Shown: piece by piece, positions 22,114 to 33,660 of the stretch
Layout of the letters: every line of letters starts with the position of its first letter
Numbering within the stretch: the stretch's first letter is position 1
Assembly: GCA_025449115.1 (NCBI GenBank)
Contig: JAHLKC010000122.1
Coordinates: 60,684 to 124,683 of the forward strand
Reading direction: 5' to 3'
DNA length: 64,000 nt
From: Chytridium lagenaria
Lineage: Eukaryota > Chytridiomycota > Chytridiomycetes > Chytridiales > Chytridiaceae
Translations under genes and position numbers: made by a program
Notes under the pieces: generated by a model
What the model was told of the DNA's origin: nothing
Databases searched by the model: none
The model's input: only the letters and a program-made list of their open reading frames with translations

Positions 22114-23112
22114 ATGACGAAAGAGAACGACGACAAACCGGTGATGTTTGATGGGACACAGTTCCACATCTGGAAGTACCGCATGATCGGGTACTTGAAA
22201 GGCAAAGGCCTTTGGAAGATCGTCGAGAAGGGCTGGACGCCCTATGCAGTCGTTGACACGCCTACAAATGCCGAAAAGAAGACTAGGTTAGAAGAAGAAG
22301 ACCTGGACATGAAAGCAAAAGCAAGAATCGAATCAAGAGTTCACGACATCATCCTACCGTTGATACAGGATGAATCCACGGCAAAAGCGACTTGGGATAA
22401 AATAATCGAGACCTATGAGAGAAAGGCTCAGACGAACAGAAACGCGATTAGACGCAAACTCACGAACTTGAAGATGAAAGAAGAAGATGACTTAAAGACT
22501 TACATCGCGGAGGTCTCGTCAACCATTCAGCAACTGAAGGCAGCGGGGGAAGACACGGCAACCCCGCAACACATCTCCATCCTCTTGACGACCCTCCCTG
22601 AAGCATACGACATCATCGTCAACCTTCTCGAGAACGAACCTAAAGCCGAGGCTGACTATGCCTATGTCGTTGGAAAGCTGTTAGACCATGAAACGAAACT
22701 GAAAGAGAGAAAGAAAGAAAATGAAGAGAACGAAGGCGCTCAGGCTCACGCTGCAGGACGCTACAACAATCAACAACAAAGACACCGCGGCGGCGAGGAC
22801 CGAGAATGCTACAATTGCGGAAAGAAAGGTCACTTAGCAAGAGACTGCTGGAGCGCGAGAAGAAATAACGACAACAGAAATGAAAAGAGACAACGAACCT
22901 CAAGCTCAACCTGCGGCTGCAGGAAGGGTTTTTCCGAGGAAGAGGTCGCGGTGGTTTCCGTGGTCGAGGAGGACGCGGAAGAGGAGGTCGAGGCCGAGGT
23001 GGTTGGAATCGTGGACCTAATGCAAACCTGGCAAACCAAAACAACAATCAGAACATCAACAACGGAGGAAATCCTGTGGTATTCGTTGCAGCAGTACCTA
23101 CCGTCAACATGA
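22114..23112 (+). CDS. Copia A Gag
   Basis: This capsid-type protein has a UBN2-like N-terminal Gag region (FDGTQFHIWKYRMIGYLKGK) and a CCHC zinc knuckle CYNCGKKGHLARDC at about residues 231-244, used for RNA packaging. After the knuckle the true product probably leaves this frame. An RG-rich linker (FRGRGRGGFRGRGG) is encoded in the pol frame from about 22,930, so the last ~65 residues of this open frame are likely a frame artefact of small indels. Start: first ATG after the primer-binding site with a long open frame. Confidence 0.85.
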   Translation: MTKENDDKPVMFDGTQFHIWKYRMIGYLKGKGLWKIVEKGWTPYAVVDTPTNAEKKTRLEEEDLDMKAKARIESRVHDIILPLIQDESTAKATWDKIIETYERKAQTNRNAIRRKLTNLKMKEEDDLKTYIAEVSSTIQQLKAAGEDTATPQHISILLTTLPEAYDIIVNLLENEPKAEADYAYVVGKLLDHETKLKERKKENEENEGAQAHAAGRYNNQQQRHRGGEDRECYNCGKKGHLARDCWSARRNNDNRNEKRQRTSSSTCGCRKGFSEEEVAVVSVVEEDAEEEVEAEVVGIVDLMQTWQTKTTIRTSTTEEILWYSLQQYLPST

Positions 23113-25973
23113 GCTCGGAAGGCGGTCCGCAGACTAGAGACACCAGATGGATGTTAGACTCTGGAGCCACTCACCACATGACGTTCCAGCGCAACATCCT
23201 GTCGAACTACCGCTCCATCCAGTGCAACATCAGCACTGCCGACAACAATAGCAATCTTGAATCCCGTGGAGTTGGTGACTGTGAAGTGAAGATTAGAAAC
23301 GGTGAAAGAACAGGAACGTTAATACTCAAGAACGTCTTATACGTACCAAACATCGGACGGAACCTGATCTCGCTTGGGATGGCGAGGAAGAAGGATCTTG
23401 ACATATTCCCGAAGGACGACGGATACGACCTTAAACCAAAGAAAGAACCGTCAGCACAAGCACTTGCAACGTTTACCTACAGCAGCAAAGAGAATCTCAT
23501 TTACCTTGATCAAGTCATCGAATTCAAGCCAAGCACCGCCTCAGCAAAGGCCGAGAAGTCTCTGACACCGCACCAGTGGCACTTGCGGATGGGTCATCTA
23601 GGAAAGAAGGGAGTGAAGAAGTTAATGAAGGTGGCAAAGGGGGTCAAGATGACGAATGAAGAAGACACTTACCTGTGTGAGGGTTGTGTTGATGGGAAAA
23701 TGACAAGGACATCATTTCCTGACAAACCCGACGAGCTGAAAGCCAAGGACCCTCTCGAGAAAGTCCACGTCGATATCGTTGGACCTATGAAGACCGCGTC
23801 AAATGGCGGCGCACGTTACTTCCTCACCATCGTCGACAGCGCGACAAACTACGTTACCGTTTACCTGTGCAAGAAGAAGAATGAGTCATTCAAGTACATC
23901 AAAAGTTTTAAAGAAGAAGCCGAGAAGAAAATCAAAAGGAAGCTCATTGAAATCGTAGCAGACAACGGCGGCGAATTTAACAACAAACTAATGAAGGATT
24001 GGTGCTTAGAGCATGGGATTCGACTTACGTTCACCATGCCTTACACACCGCAACAGAACGGTGTTGCCGAACGGATGAACAGGACCTTGAACGAGAGGTC
24101 TAAAAGCATGTTAAGTTCTTCAAAACTCGAAACGCGTTTTTGGGGTGAAGCCGTGATGGCTGCAGCTTACCTCATTAACGGATCACCAACCCGAACGAAC
24201 GAACAAGATGCAACGCCACTTGAGAGATTCGCTGGAGTGAAACCTGACTTGTCGAGACTTCGTGGTTGGGGTTGCCTGGCACTTGTCTTGATACCCAAGC
24301 AGCAACGAAAGAAGGGAGACTTTAACGCACGACGGTGTGCTCTCGTTGGGTATGAGCCGCTGGGCTATCGCCTTTGGGATCTACAATCGAATAAGTTGGT
24401 TAGAAGCAAGTCAGTGATTTTTAACGAGGGAGTAATGGCGGCGGAAGCAGAGAAGGGTGAATCAAAGTTTGAAGGGGAGGTTCAAGAATGGAAAAACGAC
24501 CTAGACTTACCGGATTACTCTACAGACTCGTCAAGCTCTGGTGGAAGTGAACTTGATACGGCGGTAAACGACGAAGACTCTGAAGATGAAGATGATGATA
24601 ATGTTAGTTATCATACACCCGATCGTGACGACGATGAAGATGAAGAAAGAGAGGAACCTTACTCACCTACGGTTCGTCGATCTGGTGGAAGAAGAGTTCC
24701 AAACTTCCGTGAAGACCTGGATGAGCCATACGAAACATCCCTTCGAAGGTCATCACGGAACAAGAAGAAGCCTGGAGAGTTTTGGACGGTTAGACCATCA
24801 GCAAACACGGCATCGTTAGAAGATGACGACGAACCAAAGACCTACCAGGAAGCGATGGGTAGGAAGGAAAAGGACGAGTGGAGGAAAGCGATGGAGGAAG
24901 AAATGAAAAGTTTAGTAGAGATGGGAACGTGGAGGTTGGTTCCCCGACCTAAAGGGAGAAAGATTATTAAATCAGGATGGGTGTACAAAACAAAGCGAGA
25001 TGAGTTGGGAAATCTCGATAAACGAAAAGCGAGATTTGTTGCTAAAGGCTACTCGCAGAAACAAGGAATCGACTATGACGAGAAATTTGCACCCGTCATC
25101 AAGCAAGCAACGTTGAGAGTGATGCTTGCGGTCGCTTGTCAAGAAAACATGGAGATTCGACAATACGATGTGAAGACCGCGTTCTTGAATGGCAAGCTTG
25201 AAGATCATGAGATCTATATCGAACAACCAGAAGGATTCGTCGTCGAAGGGAAAGAAGACTGGGTATGCCTGTGCATGAAGAGCCTCTACGGACTCGTTCA
25301 AGCACCAATGTGTTTCAACACCGACTTGAACACGTTCCAAGTCGACGAGGAGAAGTTTACTAGGTCAGCGGCGGATCCGTGTCTTTATTACAAGCGAAAC
25401 GGCAAGGACCTCACCTTGAAGGGGGTCTACGTCGATGATATCATAGAAGCGTCGACGAGCAAGGAGGAATTAGATCGATCAGAAAAACGATTCATGAGAC
25501 GTTACCGAGGTACAAGAGCTCCAAGTTTTCGATACGTCCTGGGGTGGCAATGTCGCTATGATCGTGTAAAAGGGAAGATTGTGGTGTTCCAGCAGAGATA
25601 CATCGAAACGATGGGTCAAAAGCTGGAATTACCGAAAACTCTTTTACACTATACTCCAATGGACGCTGTGAAGAAACTCCTGAAGAACATGGAAGGGGAG
25701 ATAATGAAAACGAACGAGAAGAATCAAGGATACCGACAGTACACTGGATCCTTAATGCATGCGATGATTGGAACTCGACCTGATATAGCATTCGCGCTTG
25801 GAATGAGCGCTAGGTTCCAAGAGAACCCTTACCCAGCGCATTGGGATGCGCTTTACCGAACTTGTGGATACTTACAGCAACGAAGCAATTGGGAATTCAG
25901 TATACTAGAAAGGACAAGCTGGAATTGGTGGGATATGCAGACGCCGACATGGGAACGGATCCAGACGACATGA
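22930..25973 (+). CDS. Copia A Pol (protease, integrase, reverse transcriptase)
   Basis: The Met-initiated open frame starts at 23076, but the frame is coding from about 22930 (RG-rich linker). The domain order is that of copia: aspartic protease (WMLDSGATHHM), integrase zinc region (HLRMGHLGKKGVKKL), integrase core (VHVDIVGPM, ADNGGEF, NGVAERMNRTL), an acidic linker, and reverse transcriptase ([44 protein letters not shown]). One frame change near 25,870 moves the RNase H domain (GYADADMGTDPDDMKSTSGF, then the HVDRRFHVIRDRV block) out of frame, and its remainder runs to about 26415. Gag and Pol are probably one polyprotein in the parent element. Confidence 0.9.
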
Positions 25974-26416
25974 AGTCAACAAGTGGTTTTGTGATCACGT
26001 TGAACGGGGAGCTGTGGTGTGGGGAACGAAGAAACAAGCAACGACGGCTCAGTCTACCGCAGAAGCTGAGTATGTTTCACTTAGTGAAGCATCGTCACAT
26101 ATGATATGGGTTAGCCAACTTCTGGGGGAGTTGGTTATACGTTTAATGACCCTCCGGTGATTTACGGCGACAACACGACAGCAAATTCCCTCGCCAGCAC
26201 GCCGATAATATCGCAAAGTTCGCGACACGTGGATAGAAGGTTCCACGTCATACGAGATAGGGTTAACGCGAAGAAAATACGCGTGGAGTACCTGAACACA
26301 AAGAGCAACCTGCAGACTTGTTTACGAAAGCTTTGCCTCGAACGAAGTTTGAAGAATTACGAGCAAAGTTTGGGATGGTTAAAGTGGTTGATTAAAACTG
26401 CAAGGTTAGAAAGCTG
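25841..26416 (+). pseudogene. Copia A RNase H, frame-shifted from Pol
   Basis: LGIQYTRKDKLELVGYADAD, STSGFVITLNG and, in further frames, HVDRRFHVIRDRV lie in frames different from Pol. This is the copia-type RNase H that degrades the RNA strand of the hybrid. At least two indels separate it from the reverse transcriptase. Confidence 0.8.
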
Positions 26417-26426
26417 AGGGGGAGAA

Positions 26427-26826
26427 TGTTGGGTTTATTCATCTTTCTATTTTGTTTTTCTCACCCACATTCGTTATTTTGTCTAAGTTATTTTTCCCCC
26501 GAACCTGTTTGTTTACGCGTTATTTTAAGTTTTGAGTTGATCAGTTTATTGAGCTCCTCATTCCATTTGAGGAAGCGTTAATCCCTTTAACCTTATTATT
26601 TATGTTTTATTTATGATACGTAATTGGAGGGATTTACGGGTCATGAGTTCTGGTGTAAATCCCCACCCTCTACATGTATTGCGAAAAGTAGTTAACATTA
26701 ATACATGGAAGTTTCGTAGTAATTACCTCCCTGTCACCACTGGAGACTCCATCACGTTTCTTTATAGTTTAAATCTATTTATTAATTCATTATAATTTAA
26801 TTACAATTGAGCCCGTAACCCCTACA
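26427..26826 (+). repeat. 3' LTR of copia A
   Basis: It is nearly identical to the 5' LTR and is preceded by a purine-rich tract ending GGGGGAGAA. Confidence 0.95.
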
Positions 26827-26831
26827 ACCGC

Positions 26832-26935
26832 AGCTTACCACGTTGCCATTGTCTGGCTGAGTGCTCATTGCTGCATAGTTTAAGCACCCAAGAGCTTCTA
26901 AGTTTTGTTGCGTTGAGATAGCCTTGTGAGTAATA
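26832..26935 (-). mobile_element. Decayed copia remnant, part separated by copia A
   Basis: The minus strand reads LEALGCLNYAAMSTQPDN, which corresponds to the 'SLMYA..TRPD' block found just before the copia RNase H domain. Joined to 21060-21597 after removal of copia A it restores the expected order. Its other side is cut by an inverted LTR that begins near 26940. Confidence 0.6.
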
Positions 26936-26939
26936 AAAT

Positions 26940-27077
26940 TGTGAGATTATTGGATAACCTCACCAAGAGGCATGAATGCGTCACTTATATAGACATTGTG
27001 CCCTTATCCTTATTTCCTTGTTCCCGTTCCATTCTTTTCCCTCTCGGGGTTTTTCATAGTTTTTCCCCATAGATACG
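26940..27077 (-). repeat. Inverted LTR of family C, first part
   Basis: The reverse complement of the 3' end of the 934-bp LTR family begins here with TGTGAGATTATTGG. It is interrupted after ...CCATAGATACG by element C and resumes at 32743 with TACGAGAGAGG. It is more diverged than the two LTRs of element C. Confidence 0.85.
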
Positions 27078-28011
27078 TGTGAAGTTCTCTCTAGTGGCCT
27101 CCTCTGCTCAGCCTTGACATACAGAGGTAGAGAACCACATTGTAGGTGACGATACTAACTCCCTGGATGTACTCCAGAGTCGAGAATAAAGCCCTACTCA
27201 TCTGTTAAGGGATGCAAGGATTTGGTGTGCTGTGGTTTGTGTTTCGTTCTGATCGTTAGTAGAAAGGGGAAAATGAAGGGAAATGCCTCATAACTAGGTC
27301 CAAAGTGACGAGGGGAAAGGGTTCTACGAGAAGGGATTCCATCCCGCTCCAAGGAATGTGTCAGGTCTCCGTTACTGCTCCTTATAACCGTTTTAACGTG
27401 TTGTTTCTATTGTCTCATCCATCCACGGGCTTCTTATGTGCCGCTACTCCCACTCCAAACATCGGGATGGCATATGTCGTCAACAATATAGCAACAGACG
27501 TGGTTCTCCGACCAGACCCTCGAAGGAATCATGCAAATAAGGCGTATTTCTACTGCTCATACCTTCTTAGAAGTTCATCTTGGTCTGGGTTGCGGTCTCT
27601 CCCGGCGACGCCATCACCTGAGCACCCGCTGGCAACATTCAATACACTATATATAATAAAAGGGGTTGGTGAAAGCTCAGCCAGAGGCTGGCCTGAAGCC
27701 AGAGGGCCTTCTAGGTCTTTTGGATGAACGTAAATCTATTCAACTTTCTACAAATAATAAAACAATACATAAAGGGGAATCAAATAACAACAACAGGCAT
27801 CTCGACCAACGTGGTAGCATGTCATAAGTTGGCATACCACGTCGGCCGCCCTTCCTTCTATAAAAACCTCTCTCATATCTATGGGGAAAAACTATGAAAA
27901 ACCCCGAGAGGGAAAAGAATGGAACGGGAATAAGGAAATAAGGATAATGGCACGACGTCTATATAAGTGACGCATTCATGCCTCTTGGTGAGGTTATTTT
28001 ATAATCTCACA
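27078..28011. repeat. Left LTR of element C
   Basis: This 934-bp terminal repeat starts with TGTGAAG and ends with CTCACA. It differs from the right LTR by a few small indels and substitutions. Confidence 0.9.
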
Positions 28012-31000
28012 TGCACCCACACTTGAGAACAAGGTCCCTCGTGAGTTTTAACAACATACATATAAGCATATCTTATATAGACTAGTAAAGTGTAGTGAAT
28101 ACAAAGTCTTCTAACGCTAAGGGTATTTCATCATCCTTAGCTTGTCCCTGGTCTTCACGTGGAGAGACAAGTTCTAATGGATTCACGTTGTGTGAGTCCT
28201 TATCATGGTTAACGGTATCATTCACATTAACCCTATCGTCAAGTTCTACCTCTGGGCATGGAACTATGACTTCTTCTGACGCGGTGCTGGACAACTCTTG
28301 GAAGCCAGCATTATCACTCGCGTCTGTATAGCGAGTTTCTACTTTCTCGCGTTTGGGAATGCCATGTTTATCAACATGAGCTAATTGTTTAAAGAACTCT
28401 GTAACATTTGTCTTGGCAATACCATTCCAATAATCTCTAACTATTGCAGTTGGAATCTCGCGTTCTAATAGCCAAGTGTTGTGGTATGGGCCAAAATTGC
28501 AATGCAGCAACGTCTTCTTGAGTCTGTATCAGGACTATTGTATTAACAGTGCTACTTATAGCAACTATTATTATAATCAAGTAAGTAAACAAACTATATA
28601 TAACGCGATTATTCACGTAATTATCATGATAAGTCACGAATTATCATTTCAACACAACAAAGTATCAAAACTTCTGCTCAAAATATAACAACTAATATAC
28701 TTAGTACAACAAAATAGGCTCACTCCTAAGATCCTATCTTCACGTGTTGCGCTTTACGCTAGAAAGAAAACTGTCAGAACTTGCACAAATTTATTAATAA
28801 ATCATCTTTAAACTACTTAACGAAGTTTAACTGACGTGTATACATATTCAAACCTATTCTACTCCACATCTCCGCTCATTGCGCGTTAAGCATTGACGTT
28901 GGTAGTCAAAGTTTGTTTATGGTCACTTCTGCTATCTTGTAAGACATTCTAATGTTATAACAACCAATATCACGGTGTCACTAACAAGAAACACAATCGC
29001 TATGTTTATACGGATTATCCGCAGATAACGATAAGTTGACTCAGATTCTCAAACGAGAATATGACTCTCCAATAGTTCACCCACTCTTTAAAGTAGCTAC
29101 ACACATATCCACATAAGGGTGGGAGGGCGAGGAGGTATGCGTAAAGCGTCTCCAACAAAAGTATATTGACGTTCACGCATTGTAAGATACATGAGGCATA
29201 AAGCTTTGTTAATATAGGTTAATACAACAACTATAATTGCAACATTGACCAACACTGACCAGCAGTGTAAGTACAATAAAGTCATTAGAGGAAGCAAGGT
29301 CCTTAACCAACGGAATCATTCTTTTGTTAAATGGCCCTGGTTCAAGTTGAGCTCCATAATCAAAGCATACTTATAATAAAAATGCAGATGCACTATCATT
29401 TCCGTGACAAAAGATAATCTCAAGTTTATATGATCGTCAAAGGCTTTCAATAAGAAGCTTTATATTCTACCATTAGCTAGTGGGTATTCTCAAAGAAGGC
29501 AACAGTGGCACCTTCCTTAAGCCGTATACCATGAGACCATGATTTGCTTTGTTCAGGGGAATGGCGTCATATCCACCTTCTTGCGTTTGAACTCGGAGGA
29601 ATTATCCGCAAGATACTGTATGAGCTTTTCAAAGAAAGAGTCATGATTATAGATAGTGCCTTCATAGGCAACATCAATATTGTAGGTAGAGTCAAGTACT
29701 TCTGTGGAATGTCCTGTAAAAGGTCATGACGCACACAATAGCAGAAGACAGGGTCTAAAAACGCGTCCTCACAGCAATGCAACATACCAAAAGTATCTCA
29801 GAGTACTGCTACTTCACAGTAAAATCATGTGAATTCTAACACCACCAGCGTTCCTAAGATGAGGGGTTTTACGCCGACTTGATGTAGAAATCAAACCATT
29901 TTGTTACGTTGGGTATAGATCATCCAGGAGATACACTTAGTGTGCATTAACCAAGAGTAGGGGTTTCCATCCTATAACGGTCGAGAAAATTCCCGGTTAA
30001 AAGCGTGAGAAGAAAACTTTGTTGGGACTAAGTCATTAAGTAATAACAGTCTAATGACTTGAATTGAGCGCAACTTTTAAGGAGTGGCATTCGCAATTTA
30101 CATGCCAGATACTTGTGAGAATATCTGCAACACGTTTGTTCCTCGACTTCTGTGAGCTTCTGAGGGATGCAATCAATTATACCATTGCTGTCTGAAACGG
30201 AAAATACTCGTTATATAGTAAAAAATATATTAAATTGTTGCTGTTTGAATGGCTTTTAACATTCTCTGTTAAGTTAAGATTATTGAGAAGACAATAGTAT
30301 TTTGGAAAAACCCTGGTTGGTTGCCGTTATGCGGCGGTAGTGCTTTGGAAATATAGCTGAATTACGTCTTTTCCTACTCAAATAAAGCAAGAGGAGTTGG
30401 CTAAAATACCAAAAAAAACGTTCAATTTCAGCGGTTATATAACCAACCATAAAAAAGGGTGTTATAGGGAGATATGATAACAAAATTACGCGACAAATTG
30501 TATTGGAAAAAAAACACATAATATTTGTACTATTAGATTTGTAGATTAACAAATTTGTTGGAGCAAAAAATCCGAGGTCCAATGCCTACGTTTTTCAAAA
30601 CGTTATAAGTCGCGAACGGTGCATCTCCATATAGCGAGACCTATATAAAAATGATGCCCTCGTTCAGGGCTACGTGTATGGAAATTTGCAAGTAAAAATC
30701 GCGATAAAAATTAACAAAGTAGTAAAATGGCAATTTCGTCGTCAATAATGAACTGATCTGAAAAACCCCAAGACTTTCCAAAGTATTTCTACATCTTCGA
30801 ATTATTTGTCAAAGTTGGTATGAATGACTTCAAAATTGCAGTCGAAATCCTATTTCGAAGATTTGACAAAATTCTTTACTTCATATAAAGTCGAAACACT
30901 GGTTTAAAACTCATTTCAAAAGACTTTCTGGCTCTTCTGGACGATAGCTATCGGAATCACTAAGGTTTTACTGCTGGGGAGCAGCGGTCGCTAAGATCAC

Positions 31001-31809
31001 AGGCATTAAGATCATAACCTCTGGACCCTGGGGATTGTTGTTAACATTACCAATTTTGTGTAACAAAAGATATTTGCTTAGACTTTTTAATAAAGAACAC
31101 AGTTTTGTAGATATAATCGTCTAAAAATTACTAGCGCAAACGAACTTTTACCAGTAATGGATCTATCATAGATCTACCAGGATCTTAATTTTCAACGTCA
31201 TTGAGCACGAACTCGTTGACGAATTCGAAAAAATATAAATAATCGAAAATAAAAGTCAACTTGAGTTTCGATTCTAGCTTAAATATTAATTAAAATACCC
31301 TTCAAAAGGGTTTTAAAGAAGCTCTAAAGGCTTCTGAAAGAGTTTCCGTGGCTTGATGCCACAGATCTCTGAAAAACAAAAACTCGAAAGTTTCTGTAAA
31401 GGTGGTCAGAGGTCCATTACAGACCTCTAGTCAGCCCTGCATTACACAGGGTCATATAAATGGAAATTATTCACTCCTAGGCCCACCAGGGGCTTCGAGG
31501 TTTTCAGATCCATGGGTGTAGGGATGATGTACTAACTTCAAAACATCCTCTTACCTGTGCCAAAATTGTCAGTGGCAAAAATGGCGCAAATTTGACAGGT
31601 TGGTGCAGGTGCAGGGGGAATGGTTGGAGGACCCCAGAGATCCGACTTGCGATCTCGCCGCAACCGTGCGCGCGAATTCGACGATCAATATCTCGTTCGA
31701 AAGAGGGGAACCGTCGCCATCAAATGATGTAAAAAACAAAAGGAATAATAAATAAATGAAAGAGATTGGAAAGAAACAAAAACCACCATATTAAGGTTGG
31801 GCCCCCATC
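28012..31809. other. Interior of element C, mostly non-coding
   Basis: About 3.8 kb of A/T-rich sequence with no intact retroelement domain by eye, apart from one minus-strand frame at 28082-28510. Junction sequences are CACTTGAGAACAAGG on the left and AACCTTAATATGGTGG (minus strand) on the right. I could not decide which is the primer-binding end. Confidence 0.6.
28082..28510 (-). pseudogene. Chromodomain-like C-terminal integrase fragment
   Basis: The 142-residue frame contains PYHNTWLLEREIPTAIVRDYW, which resembles the second half of a chromodomain as found at the end of chromovirus integrases, followed by an acidic, low-complexity tail. No integrase core is upstream. If the reading is right, element C descends from a Ty3/gypsy chromovirus oriented on the minus strand. 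Confidence 0.4.
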
Positions 31810-32742
31810 TGTGAAGTTCTCTCTAGTGGCCTCCTCTGCTCAGCCTTGACATACAGAGGTAGAGAACCACATTGTAGGTGACGATACTAACTCCCTGGAT
31901 GTACTCCAGAGTCGAGAATAAAGCCCTACTCATCTGTTAAGGGATGCAAGGATTTGGTGTGCTGTGGTTTGTGTTTCGTTCTGATCGTTAGTAGAAAGGG
32001 GAAAATGAAGGGAAATGCCTCATAACTAGGTCCAAAGTGACGAGGGGAAAGGGTTTCTACGAGAAGGGATTCCATCCCGCTCCAAGGAATGTGGTCAGGT
32101 CTCCGTTACTGCTCCTTATAACCGTTTTAACGTGTTGTTTCTATTGTCTCATCCATCCACGGGCTTCTTATGTGCCGCTACTCCCACTCCAAACATCGGG
32201 ATGGCATATGTCGTCAACAATATAGCAACAGACGTGGTTCTCCGACCAGACCCTCGAAGGAATCATGCAAATAAGGCGTATTTCTACTGCTCATACCTTC
32301 TTAGAAGTTCATCTTGGTCTGGGTTGCGGTCTCTCCCGGCGCGCCATCACCTGAGCACCCGCTGGCAACATTCAATACACTATATATAATAAAAGGGGTT
32401 GGTGAAAGCTCAGCCAGAGGCTGGCCTGAAGCCAGAGGGCCTTCTAGGTCTTTTGGGTGAACGTAAATCTATTCAACTTTCTACAAATATAAAACAATAC
32501 ATAAAGGGGAATCAAATAACAACAACAGGCATCTCGAAACGTGGTAGCATGTCATAAGTTGGCATACCACGTCGACCGCCCTTCCTTCTATAAAAACCTC
32601 TCTCGTATCTAATGGGGAAAAACTATGAAAAACCCCGAGAGGGAAAAGAATGGAACGGGAATAAGGAAATAAGGATAATGGCACGACGTCTATATAAGTG
32701 ACGCATTCATGCCTCTTGGTGAGGTTATTTTATAATCTCACA
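31810..32742. repeat. Right LTR of element C
   Basis: It is a direct repeat of 27078-28011, followed by TACG and the resumed inverted LTR. Confidence 0.9.
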
Positions 32743-33526
32743 TACGAGAGAGGTTTTTATAGAAGGAAGGGCGGTCGACGTGGTATGCCAACTTATGACA
32801 TGCTACCACGTTGGTCGAGATGCCTGTTGTTGTTATTTGATTCCCCTTTATGTATTGTTTTATTATTTGTAGAAAGTTGAATAGATTTACGTACACCTCT
32901 TTAGTCCTGGATTAAGACCTCTGCACATTCAGGCCAGCCCTGGTGGGCTTGCTATCATCTTTCCCCTTTTATTCACTATTGTGTGTTGAGTTGTACTAGC
33001 GGGTGCTCTAGTTAGCACGCCGCCGAGGGAGACTGCGATCCGAACCAAGACATTGTCTATGAGATACGCCTCAAGGGCATGATTCCTTCGAAGGTTTGGT
33101 CAGTATAACTACCTCTGTTCTATTCTCGATGGCTATGACAGGCGATCTAGTTGCCTGTGAGTGGGAAAGCGGCATGAGCAGGGCCCTAGGTAGATGAGAT
33201 TGAGATAGAACATGTTAAAACGGTTATTGCGGCGAATATGAGGCCTGGTACACTCCTTGGAGCGGGATGGAATCCCTTCTCGTAGACCCCTTTCCCCTAG
33301 TCACTTTAGATCTAGTCTCTAGGCATTTCCCTCCTTTTTTCCCTTTATTATTAACGATTAGAACGAAAACCACAGCAACTTAAATCCCCGCTGTCACTAA
33401 AGGCAGAACAGGGCTTGGCTCTTGATCTAGGAGTACTTCCTAGACTCTAGTCTTGTCACCTATTATGTGGTTGTCTACCTCTGTATGCCGGGGCTTAGCA
33501 GAGGGGGCCATAGAGAGAACTTCACA
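32743..33526 (-). repeat. Inverted LTR of family C, second part
   Basis: It continues the inverted LTR begun at 26940 and ends with GAGAGAACTTCACA, the reverse complement of the LTR start. Clear divergence from the LTRs of element C shows that it is an older copy and was the insertion target. Confidence 0.85.
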
Positions 33527-33660
33527 AAAATAACCTCACCAAGAGGCATAAAATCGTCATATCTATTATAGTTGTTGTGCTTAGTTTATGTTTCCTTTAC
33601 CCCTTCCATTCTGTTGCTTTCCTCCCGCGATTTTAATGGCTTTGCCCGTCGACTTTTTTC
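33527..33660 (-). repeat. Further diverged inverted LTR fragment of family C
   Basis: TAACCTCACCAAGAGGCAT and the following CTTTACCCCTTCCATTCT resemble the inverted LTR end seen at 26950-27040, so a second inverted LTR end abuts the first one. It fades out near 33.66 kb. Confidence 0.55.

Larger units (their letters stand above)
21593..26831 (+). mobile_element. Ty1/copia LTR retrotransposon A, with target duplication
   Basis: This is a full-length element with near-identical LTRs of 399 and 400 bp (TGTTGGG...CCTACA). It has gag, a pol of 965 codons and a purine tract (GAGGGGGAGAA) before the 3' LTR. The 5-bp target duplication ACCGC lies at 21593-21597 and 26827-26831. The primer-binding region after the 5' LTR reads TGGTAGCACTTC. 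The near identity of the LTRs suggests recent insertion. A few frame changes in the gag-pol linker and the RNase H part interrupt an otherwise intact element. Confidence 0.95.
27074..32746. mobile_element. LTR element C with largely non-coding interior
   Basis: Two near-identical direct repeats of about 934 bp (TGTGAAGTTCTC...AATCTCACA) flank 3.8 kb. A 4-bp duplication, TACG (5 bp ATACG if one terminal A is counted with it), lies at 27074-27077 and 32743-32746. The interior has only short open frames and no recognisable protease, reverse transcriptase or integrase core. A short chromodomain-like piece on the minus strand near the left LTR suggests derivation from a Ty3/gypsy chromovirus. The structure fits a large non-autonomous LTR derivative. 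Confidence 0.8.

Noticed and set aside
22640..23047. Arg/Pro-rich minus-strand frame in copia A
   Set aside because: It is the antisense of the RG-rich linker of Gag-Pol.
27305..27727. 140-codon open frame in the left LTR of element C
   Set aside because: It lies wholly inside the LTR. The matching frame in the right LTR is broken, and it resembles no protein.
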